A DNA stretch of 32,023 nucleotides from Acidobacteriota bacterium (lineage in GTDB: Bacteria > Acidobacteriota > Vicinamibacteria > Vicinamibacterales > CAVVIG01). Made by a program: the position numbers and the translations under genes. The DNA lies in NCBI GenBank assembly GCA_017883165.1, contig JADGOC010000031.1, forward strand, positions 1 to 32,023, read 5' to 3'. The notes below the pieces were generated by a model. That model made no database searches, was not told where the DNA came from, and saw only the letters and a list, made by a program, of their open reading frames with translations. Positions 22,134 to 29,435 of the stretch are shown here, piece after piece; positions within the stretch are counted from its first letter, which is position 1, and every line of letters starts with the position of its first letter.

Positions 22134-23523
22134 CCTCGAAAAACACTTGCGCCGCCTCAGGAATCGCGTCGAGCCTGACGTGCTCGGCGTCGCCGTGCAT
22201 CGACGCGACCTCGTCGGCGGACACGGGGGCGGGAAAGATGCCGTAGCTCGTGACGCCGCGCGGCCGGAAGGCGTTCGAATCGGTGCCGTACGGCACCAGG
22301 ATCGGCGTGATCACGGCATCGGGGTGGCGCCGGTGAATCGCCGCCTCGAGACTCCGATAGAGCGGCGTGTCCTGCGGCGACACGATGGGGTCGTCCGACT
22401 CGCTGATCACGTCGATCTCGAGCCCGGGATCGCCGAGCCCGCGGCGGATGTCGGCGAGCCACTGGTCGCGCGTGGTGCCCGGCAGCACGCGGCAGTCGAG
22501 CGTCGCCTCGGCGACCGACGGGATCACGTTCGCCTTCGGCGGATCGCCGACGCCCGATCGGATCGTCGTCACCGCGATGGTCGAGTGCTGGATCGCGTTG
22601 GTGAACTTGTTGATCGCGAAGGCGCCGACCCGCTCGTGCATCGTGCTCATCAGCCCGGATGCGACAGAAGAGGCTGACGGACCGGGCAGGGGTTCGGCGA
22701 GGAGACGCGCGAGCGCACGAACCAGCCGATCGTTCGGGTTCTGATCGTTTGGCTGGCTGCCGTGTCCCGCGACGCCCGTCGCGCGCACCTTGAGCCAGAG
22801 GAGTTTCTTTTCGGCGACCGAGATGCCGTACACCAGCTTGCCGGCCGTGAAGAGATCCGGGCTGCCGAAGCCGCCTTCGTCCAGCACGAACTCGGGATCG
22901 AGCTCGGCGTAATGATTCGCGATCATCCAGCGTGCGCCCATCGCGCCGCCGACTTCCTCGTCCGGCTCGGCCAGGAGAATCACGTCGCGCGCGAGCGGCA
23001 CGTGCTGCCGCTTGAGCATGAGGAACGCCATGAGGTGTGCGACGCCGAGGCCTTTCATGTCGAGCGCGCCGCGCGCGCGCATCTCGCCGCCGACGATCGT
23101 GGCGGCGAACGGGTCGACCTTCCATTGCGAGCGGTCGGCCGGCACCACGTCCATGTGATGAAGCAGCAGAATCGCCTTGCCCGCCGCCGGTGTCATCGTC
23201 GCCTTGAGGCGCGCGTAGATGATCGCCTTGCCCGGCGCCGATTCGTACCGCGTCACCGGGATGCCCTCGCGCTCGAACACCGACGCGAGGAAGTCGGCCG
23301 TCTTGCGCGTGTCGCCCGGAGGATTCGATGTGTCGATGCTTACATACTGCTGGAGGAGTTGAGTCGCCTCGGCGCCTACAGCCTTCCAATCGGGTGCCTG
23401 TACACCTATCGCGCGCTGAGCAACCACTAAGGACACCAAGGACACAAAGGTAAAGGCCAACCAGGTTTTCCTTCGTGTCCTTGGTGTCCTTTGTGGTGAA
23501 TCAGTCTTCGAATGGCCCTTCAT
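22081..23523 (-). CDS. Exported M20-family metallopeptidase
   Basis: The 480-aa product is a zinc peptidase of the M20/ArgE/DapE group. LLLHHMDVVP gives zinc ligand His123 and Asp125. RGALDMKG gives the bridging Asp155. AEPDEEVGG gives the catalytic Glu189 and Glu190. VLDEGG and the late SMHGDAEHVRLD provide further ligands. The dimerisation lid spans about residues 260-370. The N-terminus is a signal peptide: basic QRTPRTRRKTW, hydrophobic LAFTFVSLVSLVV, then AQRAIGVQA; it is encoded by a palindromic heptad element. The start ATG overlaps the asparaginase stop (ATGA). It likely hydrolyses short peptides or N-acyl amino acids in the periplasm. Confidence 0.94.
   Translation of the reverse strand: MKGHSKTDSPQRTPRTRRKTWLAFTFVSLVSLVVAQRAIGVQAPDWKAVGAEATQLLQQYVSIDTSNPPGDTRKTADFLASVFEREGIPVTRYESAPGKAIIYARLKATMTPAAGKAILLLHHMDVVPADRSQWKVDPFAATIVGGEMRARGALDMKGLGVAHLMAFLMLKRQHVPLARDVILLAEPDEEVGGAMGARWMIANHYAELDPEFVLDEGGFGSPDLFTAGKLVYGISVAEKKLLWLKVRATGVAGHGSQPNDQNPNDRLVRALARLLAEPLPGPSASSVASGLMSTMHERVGAFAINKFTNAIQHSTIAVTTIRSGVGDPPKANVIPSVAEATLDCRVLPGTTRDQWLADIRRGLGDPGLEIDVISESDDPIVSPQDTPLYRSLEAAIHRRHPDAVITPILVPYGTDSNAFRPRGVTSYGIFPAPVSADEVASMHGDAEHVRLDAIPEAAQVFFEAIRETATRQSSRAAARD
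23423..23497. repeat. Palindromic heptad element inside the M20 peptidase leader
   Basis: Two 28-nt arms (23423-23450 and 23470-23497) are inverse complements with two mismatches and a 19-nt loop. Each arm is built from units like AAGGACACC with a near-7-nt period. In the coding strand, the first arm reads as Gln/Arg/Thr/Pro and the second as Phe/Val/Ser/Leu, giving the n- and h-regions of the signal peptide. Similar CTTCGTGTCCTTGGTGTCC elements are known to me as dispersed intergenic repeats in related genomes. Confidence 0.88.
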
Positions 23524-24011
23524 ATCGACTCAAACACTCCCGTTTCGCGATTCTTGCGCACCCGGTCCCATGGAAAGTACCGGCCGTTCATCGCGACATA
23601 CACGCCGGGCGGCAGCACCTGCACGAACGACAGCGCGCTCCCCAGATTGAAAAGTCCGTCAGAGCTCCCGAACGCGTACGGAATCATCGCGCCCGTCAGC
23701 ACGATGGTTCGGCCGGCGGCATCAGGAAACGCGGCGGCGAGCGCCCGCGCCGTCTCGGCCATCGTGTCGGTGCCGTGGGTGATGAGCACGCGCGGCTCGG
23801 CCGCTTGCTTGCACCGCTCGACGATCAGCGCGCGGTCGGCGTCGGTCATGTCGAGGCTGTCGATCATCATCAGCGTGGTGACCGAGACGTCGAGCCGGCA
23901 GCGTCCAAGCCGCAGCATTTCAGAGAGATGGGTCTCGTTGAACGCCAGCGAGCCGGTTAGCTCGTTGTATTCCTTGTCGAACGTCCCGCCGGTTACGAAG
24001 ATGCGGATCAC
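23520..24011 (-). CDS. Asparaginase-domain protein (N-terminal domain only)
   Basis: The 163-aa product has the asparaginase core: IRIFVTGGTFDKEYNEL with the nucleophile Thr in GGTFD, LITHGTDTMAETARAL with the second catalytic Thr-Asp pair, and TIVLTGAMIPYAFGSSDGLF. It ends after the first domain, so it belongs to the short single-domain group rather than the 330-aa enzymes; activity on asparagine is likely but not certain. The GTG at 24011 (VIRIF) is the probable start. An upstream in-frame TTG would add residues encoded by a heptad repeat. The stop overlaps the M20 start by four bases. No signal peptide, so cytosolic. Confidence 0.88.
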   Translation of the reverse strand: MIRIFVTGGTFDKEYNELTGSLAFNETHLSEMLRLGRCRLDVSVTTLMMIDSLDMTDADRALIVERCKQAAEPRVLITHGTDTMAETARALAAAFPDAAGRTIVLTGAMIPYAFGSSDGLFNLGSALSFVQVLPPGVYVAMNGRYFPWDRVRKNRETGVFESI

Positions 24012-24015
24012 GATC

Positions 24016-24043
24016 GGTTCAGGGTTCAAGGTTCAGGGTTCTG
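24016..24043. repeat. Four GGTTCNN heptads at the M14/asparaginase junction
   Basis: Exact 7-nt period: GGTTCAG, GGTTCAA, GGTTCAG, GGTTCTG. On the minus strand this encodes the last residues of the M14 peptidase (QNPEP) and contains its TGA stop (24026-24028), formed by the repeat. It ends just before the asparaginase GTG, replacing the normal ribosome-binding region. The same heptad occurs at 24769-24831. Confidence 0.85.
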
Positions 24044-26713
24044 GGTCGTGGAAAGATACAGTGCGTTGAAGAGCAGTGGAAACGTCGTGTGCGTCTGCGC
24101 GCGGTGCTGTGGGCGCAGGCCGAACAGGACGACGCGCCCTGGGCTCATGTCGATCGAGACGACCGCCGCGCGCCCCGCCATCAATTCTTCGCCTTTCAGC
24201 CAGCCGGACGCGAGCACATTCGTGTTCGGGTACCTCGCGATGACAGTCGTCTTCTGCGAGGCGAAGCCTTCGACGAGCGTGAAGAACGGGCTGTTGATGT
24301 AGAAGCCGTAGGTCTCCGGCGCGACGCCGTAGCCGAACGGGCTCGCCGTGTCGACTTCGAGCCGCAGAATGGCGCCCGGTGCGAAATGCTGATCGCGCGA
24401 CAGGCCGCGCTTGAGATCGCGCACGGGAATGGGCAGCCGGTCGATCGCCAGATCGCACGCATTCCCCATCGTGATGAGCGTGCCGCCGTCGGCGATGAAC
24501 TGCTTCAGGTTGTCCACGCCGGCCTCGCCGATGCCGCCGCGATATTCCGGGCGGATGGCGGGAGCGTCGAAGCCGTCCACGATGTCGCGCGGGTTCTGAT
24601 CGGCCAGGATGATCGCGTCGAACTTCTGGCGCAGCTTGCCGCCCCGGATGTCGTCGTTGTGAATGGAGGTGAGGTTGAACTCGTATTGTTCGAGCACCCA
24701 GCGCGTCCATCCCTCGTCCATGTTCCCGCCGGTCCACGGCTGATACATCGCGACGCGCGGCGCACGAAGGTTCCGGGTTCGGGGTTCAGGGTTCAGGGTT
24801 CGCGGTTCGGGGTTCGCGGTTCGAGGTTCGGCGGCCGCCTTCACCGACAGCCCGAGATCTTTCGCGATCTGGTCGATCTTCGATCGCGGCACACCGGTCA
24901 CGGCCACGCGCGAGGGCGCTTCGAACGAGACGTGCGCGCCGTCCTTCAACAGCCTGTTGATCGCGATCGCGGTGTCCGGCCCCTTGTCGTCGAACGTGAA
25001 CCGCGTGCCGCTGCCGTCGACGCCGCCCGGCACCGCCGGAAAGCTGGCCACGGGCGTCAGCTTCAGCGACGCGGGCAGCGCATCCTTCACGAACACCGTG
25101 TCGACGCCGAGCAGCATGCCGAGCGACCAGGCGGTGACGTCATAGGGCGCTTCGGGCGGCGCGGAGGGTGCGCGCCGGACCTCCGGATACGTCTGCTTCT
25201 CGAGCATGTCCTTCGCGTAGCGCGCGAACACCTGCGTCATCGGCATCACGAACGTGCCTGCGCCATATTTCTTACCGTCGGCTTCGAATGCGGCGCCGGC
25301 GCGATACACGTCCACGCCGCCCATGTGCAGCCGATCGACCAGGTGCACCGCTTCGCGCGCGTCGTGCTGCGGCTCGATCGGCACGAGAATCGCCGACGGG
25401 TTGCTCTTCTTGCCGTCCTCGATCGTCGCGCGATTCACCTCGTAGATCTGCCGCACGATGGTTTCCCGTCGATCCGCCGCCGTCTCGAGCAGCGCCATCG
25501 TCGCAATCATTTCGTAGTCGACGATGTCGCGGAGGGTCCAGTGGCCGCCCATCCAGGGTCTGGGATATTCGGTGCGCGGGTTGATGTCGGTTGGAGGAGG
25601 CAGCGGATTCAGGTTGAAGCGGCCGCCGCCCTCGACGGGTCCGCCGCCGGCCGCACCAGGGGCGCCGCGCCCACCGCCGTCGGCCGGCGCGCCGCGACCC
25701 GAGCCGGCACGCTGCTGATCGATCGGCGCCGCGATGCGGGCGCTCGCGACTTCCGTGAGGAGGCCAATCTGGTTGTGCCACCAGCCGCTCCACGCCATCG
25801 CGCCTTCCCAGAAGTTCGTGTACGTCGCGTTGTAGATGATCCCTTCCTTGCCGGCCGCCTCAAGCGCGGCCGCCTGCGATTGCCCGAGGATGCCGTTCCA
25901 GCGATAGATCAGCGGGTGCACGTTCACGTTGATCGGGTCGGTCGCCGGCATGACGAAAATCCGCGCGCCGTTGCTGCCCTGCTGGTGCTCGTCGAGCCAG
26001 ACGGAAGGGAACCAGTCGTGCCACAGCAACTGCGCCGTGTACTCGCTCTCTTTCTGCGTGAACATGTACATGTCGCGGTTGTTGTCGTGGCCGACGTAGG
26101 GGTGGTAGAGGTACGGGATCGGGCTCGCTTCGTACGGCGTGCCGACGTTCTTGTTGAACCAGTCGGTCACCAGGATCTCGCCGTCGGGATTGAGGCTCGG
26201 CACGAGCACGAAGATCACGTTGTCCAGGATCTTCTTCACCTCCGGCGAATCTTCGGTGGCGAGCCGGTGCACGAGCTCCACCGACATCTGCGTCGCGCCG
26301 ATCTCGGTGGCGTGGATGCTGCAGGTGATGAGCAGCACGACCTTGCCCTGCCTGAAGATCTCGTCGCGTTCGCTGTCGGACGGCGCGCCGCCTTGGAAGT
26401 ACAGCTTGCGCTCCATCTGCTTGTAGCGGTCGAGGTTCTTCAGCGTGTCGGGCGCGCTGATTTCGAGCGCGATGAACGGATTGCCGCTCGACGTCTTGCC
26501 AAGCTCGCGATAGCGCACGCGATCGGATCCGGCCGCCGCCAGCTTCATGTACTCGACGACTTTGTCCCAGCGAACGAGCTTGTTGTCGGCGCCGACCTTG
26601 AAGCCGAGGAACTGCTCGGGCGATTGGAGCGAGCCCGAGGCCCCGGACACGATCGCGCCTGCGATGAGCAAGGTGGCCGAGAGGAGACCGGCGTGGCGGA
26701 GGTGGCGTTTCAT
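24026..26713 (-). CDS. Exported M14-family zinc carboxypeptidase
   Basis: The 895-aa product has a signal peptide (MKRHLRHAGLLSATLLIAGA then IVSGASG). The catalytic M14 domain spans roughly residues 45-400. HATE gives zinc ligands His134 and Glu137. NNRD at 211-214 holds the substrate-binding Asn-Arg. DEHQQG gives His243. A Gly-rich insert lies near 390-420. The C-terminal half includes a linker of EPRTANP-like heptapeptides (about 628-648) and a Rossmann-like segment (VAMYQPWTGG; FDAIILADQNPRDI; FIADGGTLITMGNACD) that resembles a class-I glutamine-amidotransferase-like fold. It is probably a periplasmic peptidase. ATG 26713 follows AGTATA on the plus strand (TATACT on the coding strand), so the transcript may be leaderless. 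Confidence 0.93.
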   Translation of the reverse strand: MKRHLRHAGLLSATLLIAGAIVSGASGSLQSPEQFLGFKVGADNKLVRWDKVVEYMKLAAAGSDRVRYRELGKTSSGNPFIALEISAPDTLKNLDRYKQMERKLYFQGGAPSDSERDEIFRQGKVVLLITCSIHATEIGATQMSVELVHRLATEDSPEVKKILDNVIFVLVPSLNPDGEILVTDWFNKNVGTPYEASPIPYLYHPYVGHDNNRDMYMFTQKESEYTAQLLWHDWFPSVWLDEHQQGSNGARIFVMPATDPINVNVHPLIYRWNGILGQSQAAALEAAGKEGIIYNATYTNFWEGAMAWSGWWHNQIGLLTEVASARIAAPIDQQRAGSGRGAPADGGGRGAPGAAGGGPVEGGGRFNLNPLPPPTDINPRTEYPRPWMGGHWTLRDIVDYEMIATMALLETAADRRETIVRQIYEVNRATIEDGKKSNPSAILVPIEPQHDAREAVHLVDRLHMGGVDVYRAGAAFEADGKKYGAGTFVMPMTQVFARYAKDMLEKQTYPEVRRAPSAPPEAPYDVTAWSLGMLLGVDTVFVKDALPASLKLTPVASFPAVPGGVDGSGTRFTFDDKGPDTAIAINRLLKDGAHVSFEAPSRVAVTGVPRSKIDQIAKDLGLSVKAAAEPRTANPEPRTLNPEPRTRNLRAPRVAMYQPWTGGNMDEGWTRWVLEQYEFNLTSIHNDDIRGGKLRQKFDAIILADQNPRDIVDGFDAPAIRPEYRGGIGEAGVDNLKQFIADGGTLITMGNACDLAIDRLPIPVRDLKRGLSRDQHFAPGAILRLEVDTASPFGYGVAPETYGFYINSPFFTLVEGFASQKTTVIARYPNTNVLASGWLKGEELMAGRAAVVSIDMSPGRVVLFGLRPQHRAQTHTTFPLLFNALYLSTTQNPEP
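24769..24831. repeat. Nine GGTTCNN heptads within the M14 peptidase gene
   Basis: Nine uninterrupted 7-nt units (GGTTCCG, GGTTCGG, GGTTCAG, GGTTCAG, GGTTCGC, GGTTCGG, GGTTCGC, GGTTCGA, GGTTCGG). As 63 nt they keep the frame, and three heptads equal seven codons, so they give a peptide heptad: EPRTANP, EPRTLNP, EPRTRNL. The peptide is a Pro-rich flexible linker between two domains. Confidence 0.92.
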
Positions 26714-26720
26714 GGCTGGT

Positions 26721-26726
26721 AGTATA
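26721..26726 (-). promoter_or_regulatory. Possible -10 element for the M14 peptidase
   Basis: TATACT on the minus strand lies seven bases before the ATG, so transcription could start at or next to the start codon (leaderless mRNA). No good -35 box is seen in the 36-bp space shared with the divergent aminotransferase gene. Confidence 0.3.
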
Positions 26727-26749
26727 GGACCTTGAGATCGCGCACGCGC

Positions 26750-27919
26750 ATGGACGCCGTCCAGACGCCCATTATTCCCGTCATCGGCGAGATCATCCGG
26801 CGGACGCCCGGCACGATCTCTCTCGGCCAGGGCATGGTCCATTATGGCCCGCCGCTGGCGGCGCTCGATGCCGCGCGCGCGGCCATGGACGATCCCGCGA
26901 CGCACCAGTACCAGGCGGACGCCGGGCTACCGGCGCTGATCGATCGAATCGGCGCGAAACTCGGCCGGGAAAACGGGATCGACGTCGCGCATGGACGCCG
27001 CGTCATGGTGACGGCCGGCTCGAACATGGCGTTCATGCACGCCGTGCTCGCCGTCACCGAGCCGGGCGACGAGATCGTACTGCCGGTGCCGTTCTATTTC
27101 AATCATGAGATGGCCATCGAGATGGCCGGCTGCCGCGTGGTGCGCGTGCCGACAGACGAGGCGTATCAACTGCGGCTCGATGCCATCCGCGCCGCGGTCA
27201 CCGATCGCACGCGCGCGATCGTGACCGTCTCGCCGAATAATCCGACCGGCGCCGTCTTCTCTGAAAGCTCGCTGCGCGAGGTGAACGCGCTCTGCGGCGA
27301 GCGCGGCCTGTACCATCTCGCCGACGAGGTCTACGAGTACTTCACCTACGGAACGGCGCGGCATGTGTCGGCGGGGTCGCTCGCGGGCGCGGCGCCGCAC
27401 ACGATCTCGTTGTACTCGCTGTCGAAGGCGTATGGATTCGCGGGCTGGCGCATCGGCTACGTGGTCTATCCCGAACATCTCGAGGAGGCCATGCTGAAGA
27501 GTCAAGACACGATCGTCGTGTGCGCACCGATCGTCTCGCAGATCGCCGCCTGTGCCGCGCTCGATGTGGGGCGCGCGCACTGCGAGCCCTACGTCCGCGA
27601 TCTCGCCGAGGTTCGCCGTCTTGTCGTGGACCAGTTGTCGGCGCTCGCGCCGCTCGCGGACGTGCCGGCGGCCGACGGCGCGTTCTATTGTCTGCTGCGC
27701 GTCCACACGCGGCTGGATCCGATGGCGCTCTGCGAGCGGCTGATCCGCGAGCACCGCGTCGCCGTCATCCCCGGGGCGGCGTTCGGCATGACGGACGGCT
27801 GCTACTTCCGTGTCGCGTACGGTGCGCTGCAGAGCGAGACCGTCGCCGAAGGCGTCGGACGTCTCGTCAATGGTCTGCGCGTGGAGCTCGGGGACGGCAG
27901 AATACGTCAGGATGCCTGA
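26750..27919 (+). CDS. PLP-dependent aminotransferase, class I/II (fold type I)
   Basis: The product from ATG 26750 is 389 aa. Signatures: GTISLGQGMVHYGPP, YQADAGLPALIDRIGAKLGR, VSPNNPTGAVF with the conserved Asn, YHLADEVYEYF with the PLP-binding Asp and Tyr, and SLSKAYGFAGWRIGY with the Schiff-base Lys and Arg. The C-terminal FRVAYG carries the carboxylate-binding Arg. It converts an amino acid and a 2-oxo acid in the cytosol; specificity unknown. A TTG 18 bases upstream is an alternative start. It is divergent from the M14 gene with 36 bp between, and overlaps the next gene by eight bases, suggesting coupling. Confidence 0.93.
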   Translation: MDAVQTPIIPVIGEIIRRTPGTISLGQGMVHYGPPLAALDAARAAMDDPATHQYQADAGLPALIDRIGAKLGRENGIDVAHGRRVMVTAGSNMAFMHAVLAVTEPGDEIVLPVPFYFNHEMAIEMAGCRVVRVPTDEAYQLRLDAIRAAVTDRTRAIVTVSPNNPTGAVFSESSLREVNALCGERGLYHLADEVYEYFTYGTARHVSAGSLAGAAPHTISLYSLSKAYGFAGWRIGYVVYPEHLEEAMLKSQDTIVVCAPIVSQIAACAALDVGRAHCEPYVRDLAEVRRLVVDQLSALAPLADVPAADGAFYCLLRVHTRLDPMALCERLIREHRVAVIPGAAFGMTDGCYFRVAYGALQSETVAEGVGRLVNGLRVELGDGRIRQDA

Positions 27920-29435
27920 GGTCCCGCCGCCACCGCGCTTCGACCGTGCGACCTGGCTCGCGCTGCTCGTCGTCTCGGTCGCCGCTTTCTTCACCTACCT
28001 CTACTACTTCGACTATCCGGCCGTTCCGTTCTGGGACGAGCGCTACTACATCGTCGACGCGCAGAAATATATTCACGGAGTCTATTTCGTCGATCTGCAT
28101 CCGCCGCTCGGCAAACTGCTCGTCGCGCTCGGCGAGCGGCTGTTCGGCGACAACGTGGACACGACGCAATTCCTGAACGTCACCTACTGGGCCACGACCG
28201 TTCCGGAAGGGTTTTCGTTCGCCGGTTTTCGCTTCTTTCCCGTGCTGCTCGCGTGGCTGACGGCGCCGCTGCTCTTCCTGCTGTTCTTCACGATCACGCG
28301 CAGCCGCGTGCTCGCGATGCTGCTCTGCGGGCTCTACATCTTCGACAACGCGCTCGTCGTGCATCTGCGCGGGGCGATGCTCGAGGGGCCGCTGCTGTTC
28401 TTCACGGTGCTGCTGCTGCTCGCCGCCGTCTGGCTGCTCGGCACGCCGCCGGCCGCGCGCCGGCGCCAACGCACGCTGGCGCTCGTGATGGGCATCGCGC
28501 TCGGCTGCGTGCTCACCACGAAATCGATCGGCGTCGTGATGGTGTGGGTGCCGATCGCCGCCGCGTGGGGTCTCCGGCGCGAGCGGCGCCGCGCGCTCGA
28601 GTGTCTGACGATCGCGGCGATCGTCAGCGCCGTCGTCGTCCTGGCCGTCTGGGAGGTTCACTTCACGCTCGCGCGGCATCTGAATCCCGCGCTGCAAGAG
28701 CAGGGCTTCTACCAGACGCCATCGCCCGCCGCGCGCGCCTTTCTCCAGAGCGGCCAGCGCGTGCCCATCGCCGCGTTTCCCGCGCTCCTCGGCGAAGCGC
28801 TTCGCTACGCGCGGTGGTACGACTCGGCGCGGCCGGCGATCGATTTCTGCCGGACCGACGAAAAGGCGAGCCCGTTCTGGATGTGGCCGATCGGCGCCCG
28901 ATCGGTCGCGTACTGGTGGGACACCGACGACGGCGGCAAGTCGTTTCGCTATCTCTATCTCCAAGTCAATCCCGTCGTCTGGTGGACCGCGCTCGCGGGG
29001 CTCATCGCCGCCGTCTCGCTGCTCGTGGGATCAGCGATCGCGCCGCCGGCGAGACCGCTGAAGCACAGATTCCTGTTGACGATGTTCACGGGGCTGTACG
29101 TCGCGTATTTCGTGCCGTTCCGGTGGATCCACGGCGTGATGTTCCTCTATCACTACTTCATTCCGTTGATTCTCAGCTTCGTGCTCCTCGCCCTCGTCAT
29201 CGACGAGATCACGCAGCTCGGGAGCCGCACGATCACGATGGGGCACAAGCAGACGGCGCTGGCGCTCTGGCTCGTCGCCGCGGTCGCGTGCTTCTGGTTC
29301 TACAAGCCCATGACGTATTACGAGCGGCCGCTCACGCCCGAAGCGCTGCAGCGCCGCGCCATCGTGGCGCTGTGGGATCTGCGGTGCATCACCTGCCCGC
29401 ATGCCGACGGGCTCTGCACGTCAGCCCAGAAATGA
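27912..29435 (+). CDS. PMT-family membrane glycosyltransferase (GT39-like)
   Basis: The 507-aa product has about ten or more membrane helices. After the first, VPFWDERYYIVDAQKYI has the acidic pair of PMT/ArnT-type enzymes, followed by VDLHPPLGKLLVALGERLFG, a signature of protein-O-mannosyltransferases. RFFPVLLAWLTAPLLFLLFF and LRGAMLEGPLLFFTVLLLL continue the conserved core; FWMWPIGARSVAYWW lies in a late external loop. It should transfer a sugar from a polyprenyl-phosphate donor at the outer face of the inner membrane. The acceptor could be protein or lipid. ATG 27912 overlaps the preceding stop; its TGA overlaps the next ATG (ATGA). Confidence 0.92.
   Translation: MPEVPPPPRFDRATWLALLVVSVAAFFTYLYYFDYPAVPFWDERYYIVDAQKYIHGVYFVDLHPPLGKLLVALGERLFGDNVDTTQFLNVTYWATTVPEGFSFAGFRFFPVLLAWLTAPLLFLLFFTITRSRVLAMLLCGLYIFDNALVVHLRGAMLEGPLLFFTVLLLLAAVWLLGTPPAARRRQRTLALVMGIALGCVLTTKSIGVVMVWVPIAAAWGLRRERRRALECLTIAAIVSAVVVLAVWEVHFTLARHLNPALQEQGFYQTPSPAARAFLQSGQRVPIAAFPALLGEALRYARWYDSARPAIDFCRTDEKASPFWMWPIGARSVAYWWDTDDGGKSFRYLYLQVNPVVWWTALAGLIAAVSLLVGSAIAPPARPLKHRFLLTMFTGLYVAYFVPFRWIHGVMFLYHYFIPLILSFVLLALVIDEITQLGSRTITMGHKQTALALWLVAAVACFWFYKPMTYYERPLTPEALQRRAIVALWDLRCITCPHADGLCTSAQK

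Noticed and set aside
24769-24831. CRISPR array or telomere-like repeat
   Set aside because: Units are 7 nt with no spacers, lie in frame in a coding sequence, and no cas gene is present.
24089-26722. Long open frame (877 codons) on the + strand
   Set aside because: Antisense shadow of the M14 peptidase, whose zinc motifs and signal peptide show the real coding strand.
28253-29431. In-frame upstream extension of the second glycosyltransferase
   Set aside because: It overlaps the PMT gene in another frame and lacks family likeness; the ATG at the ATGA overlap is the natural start.
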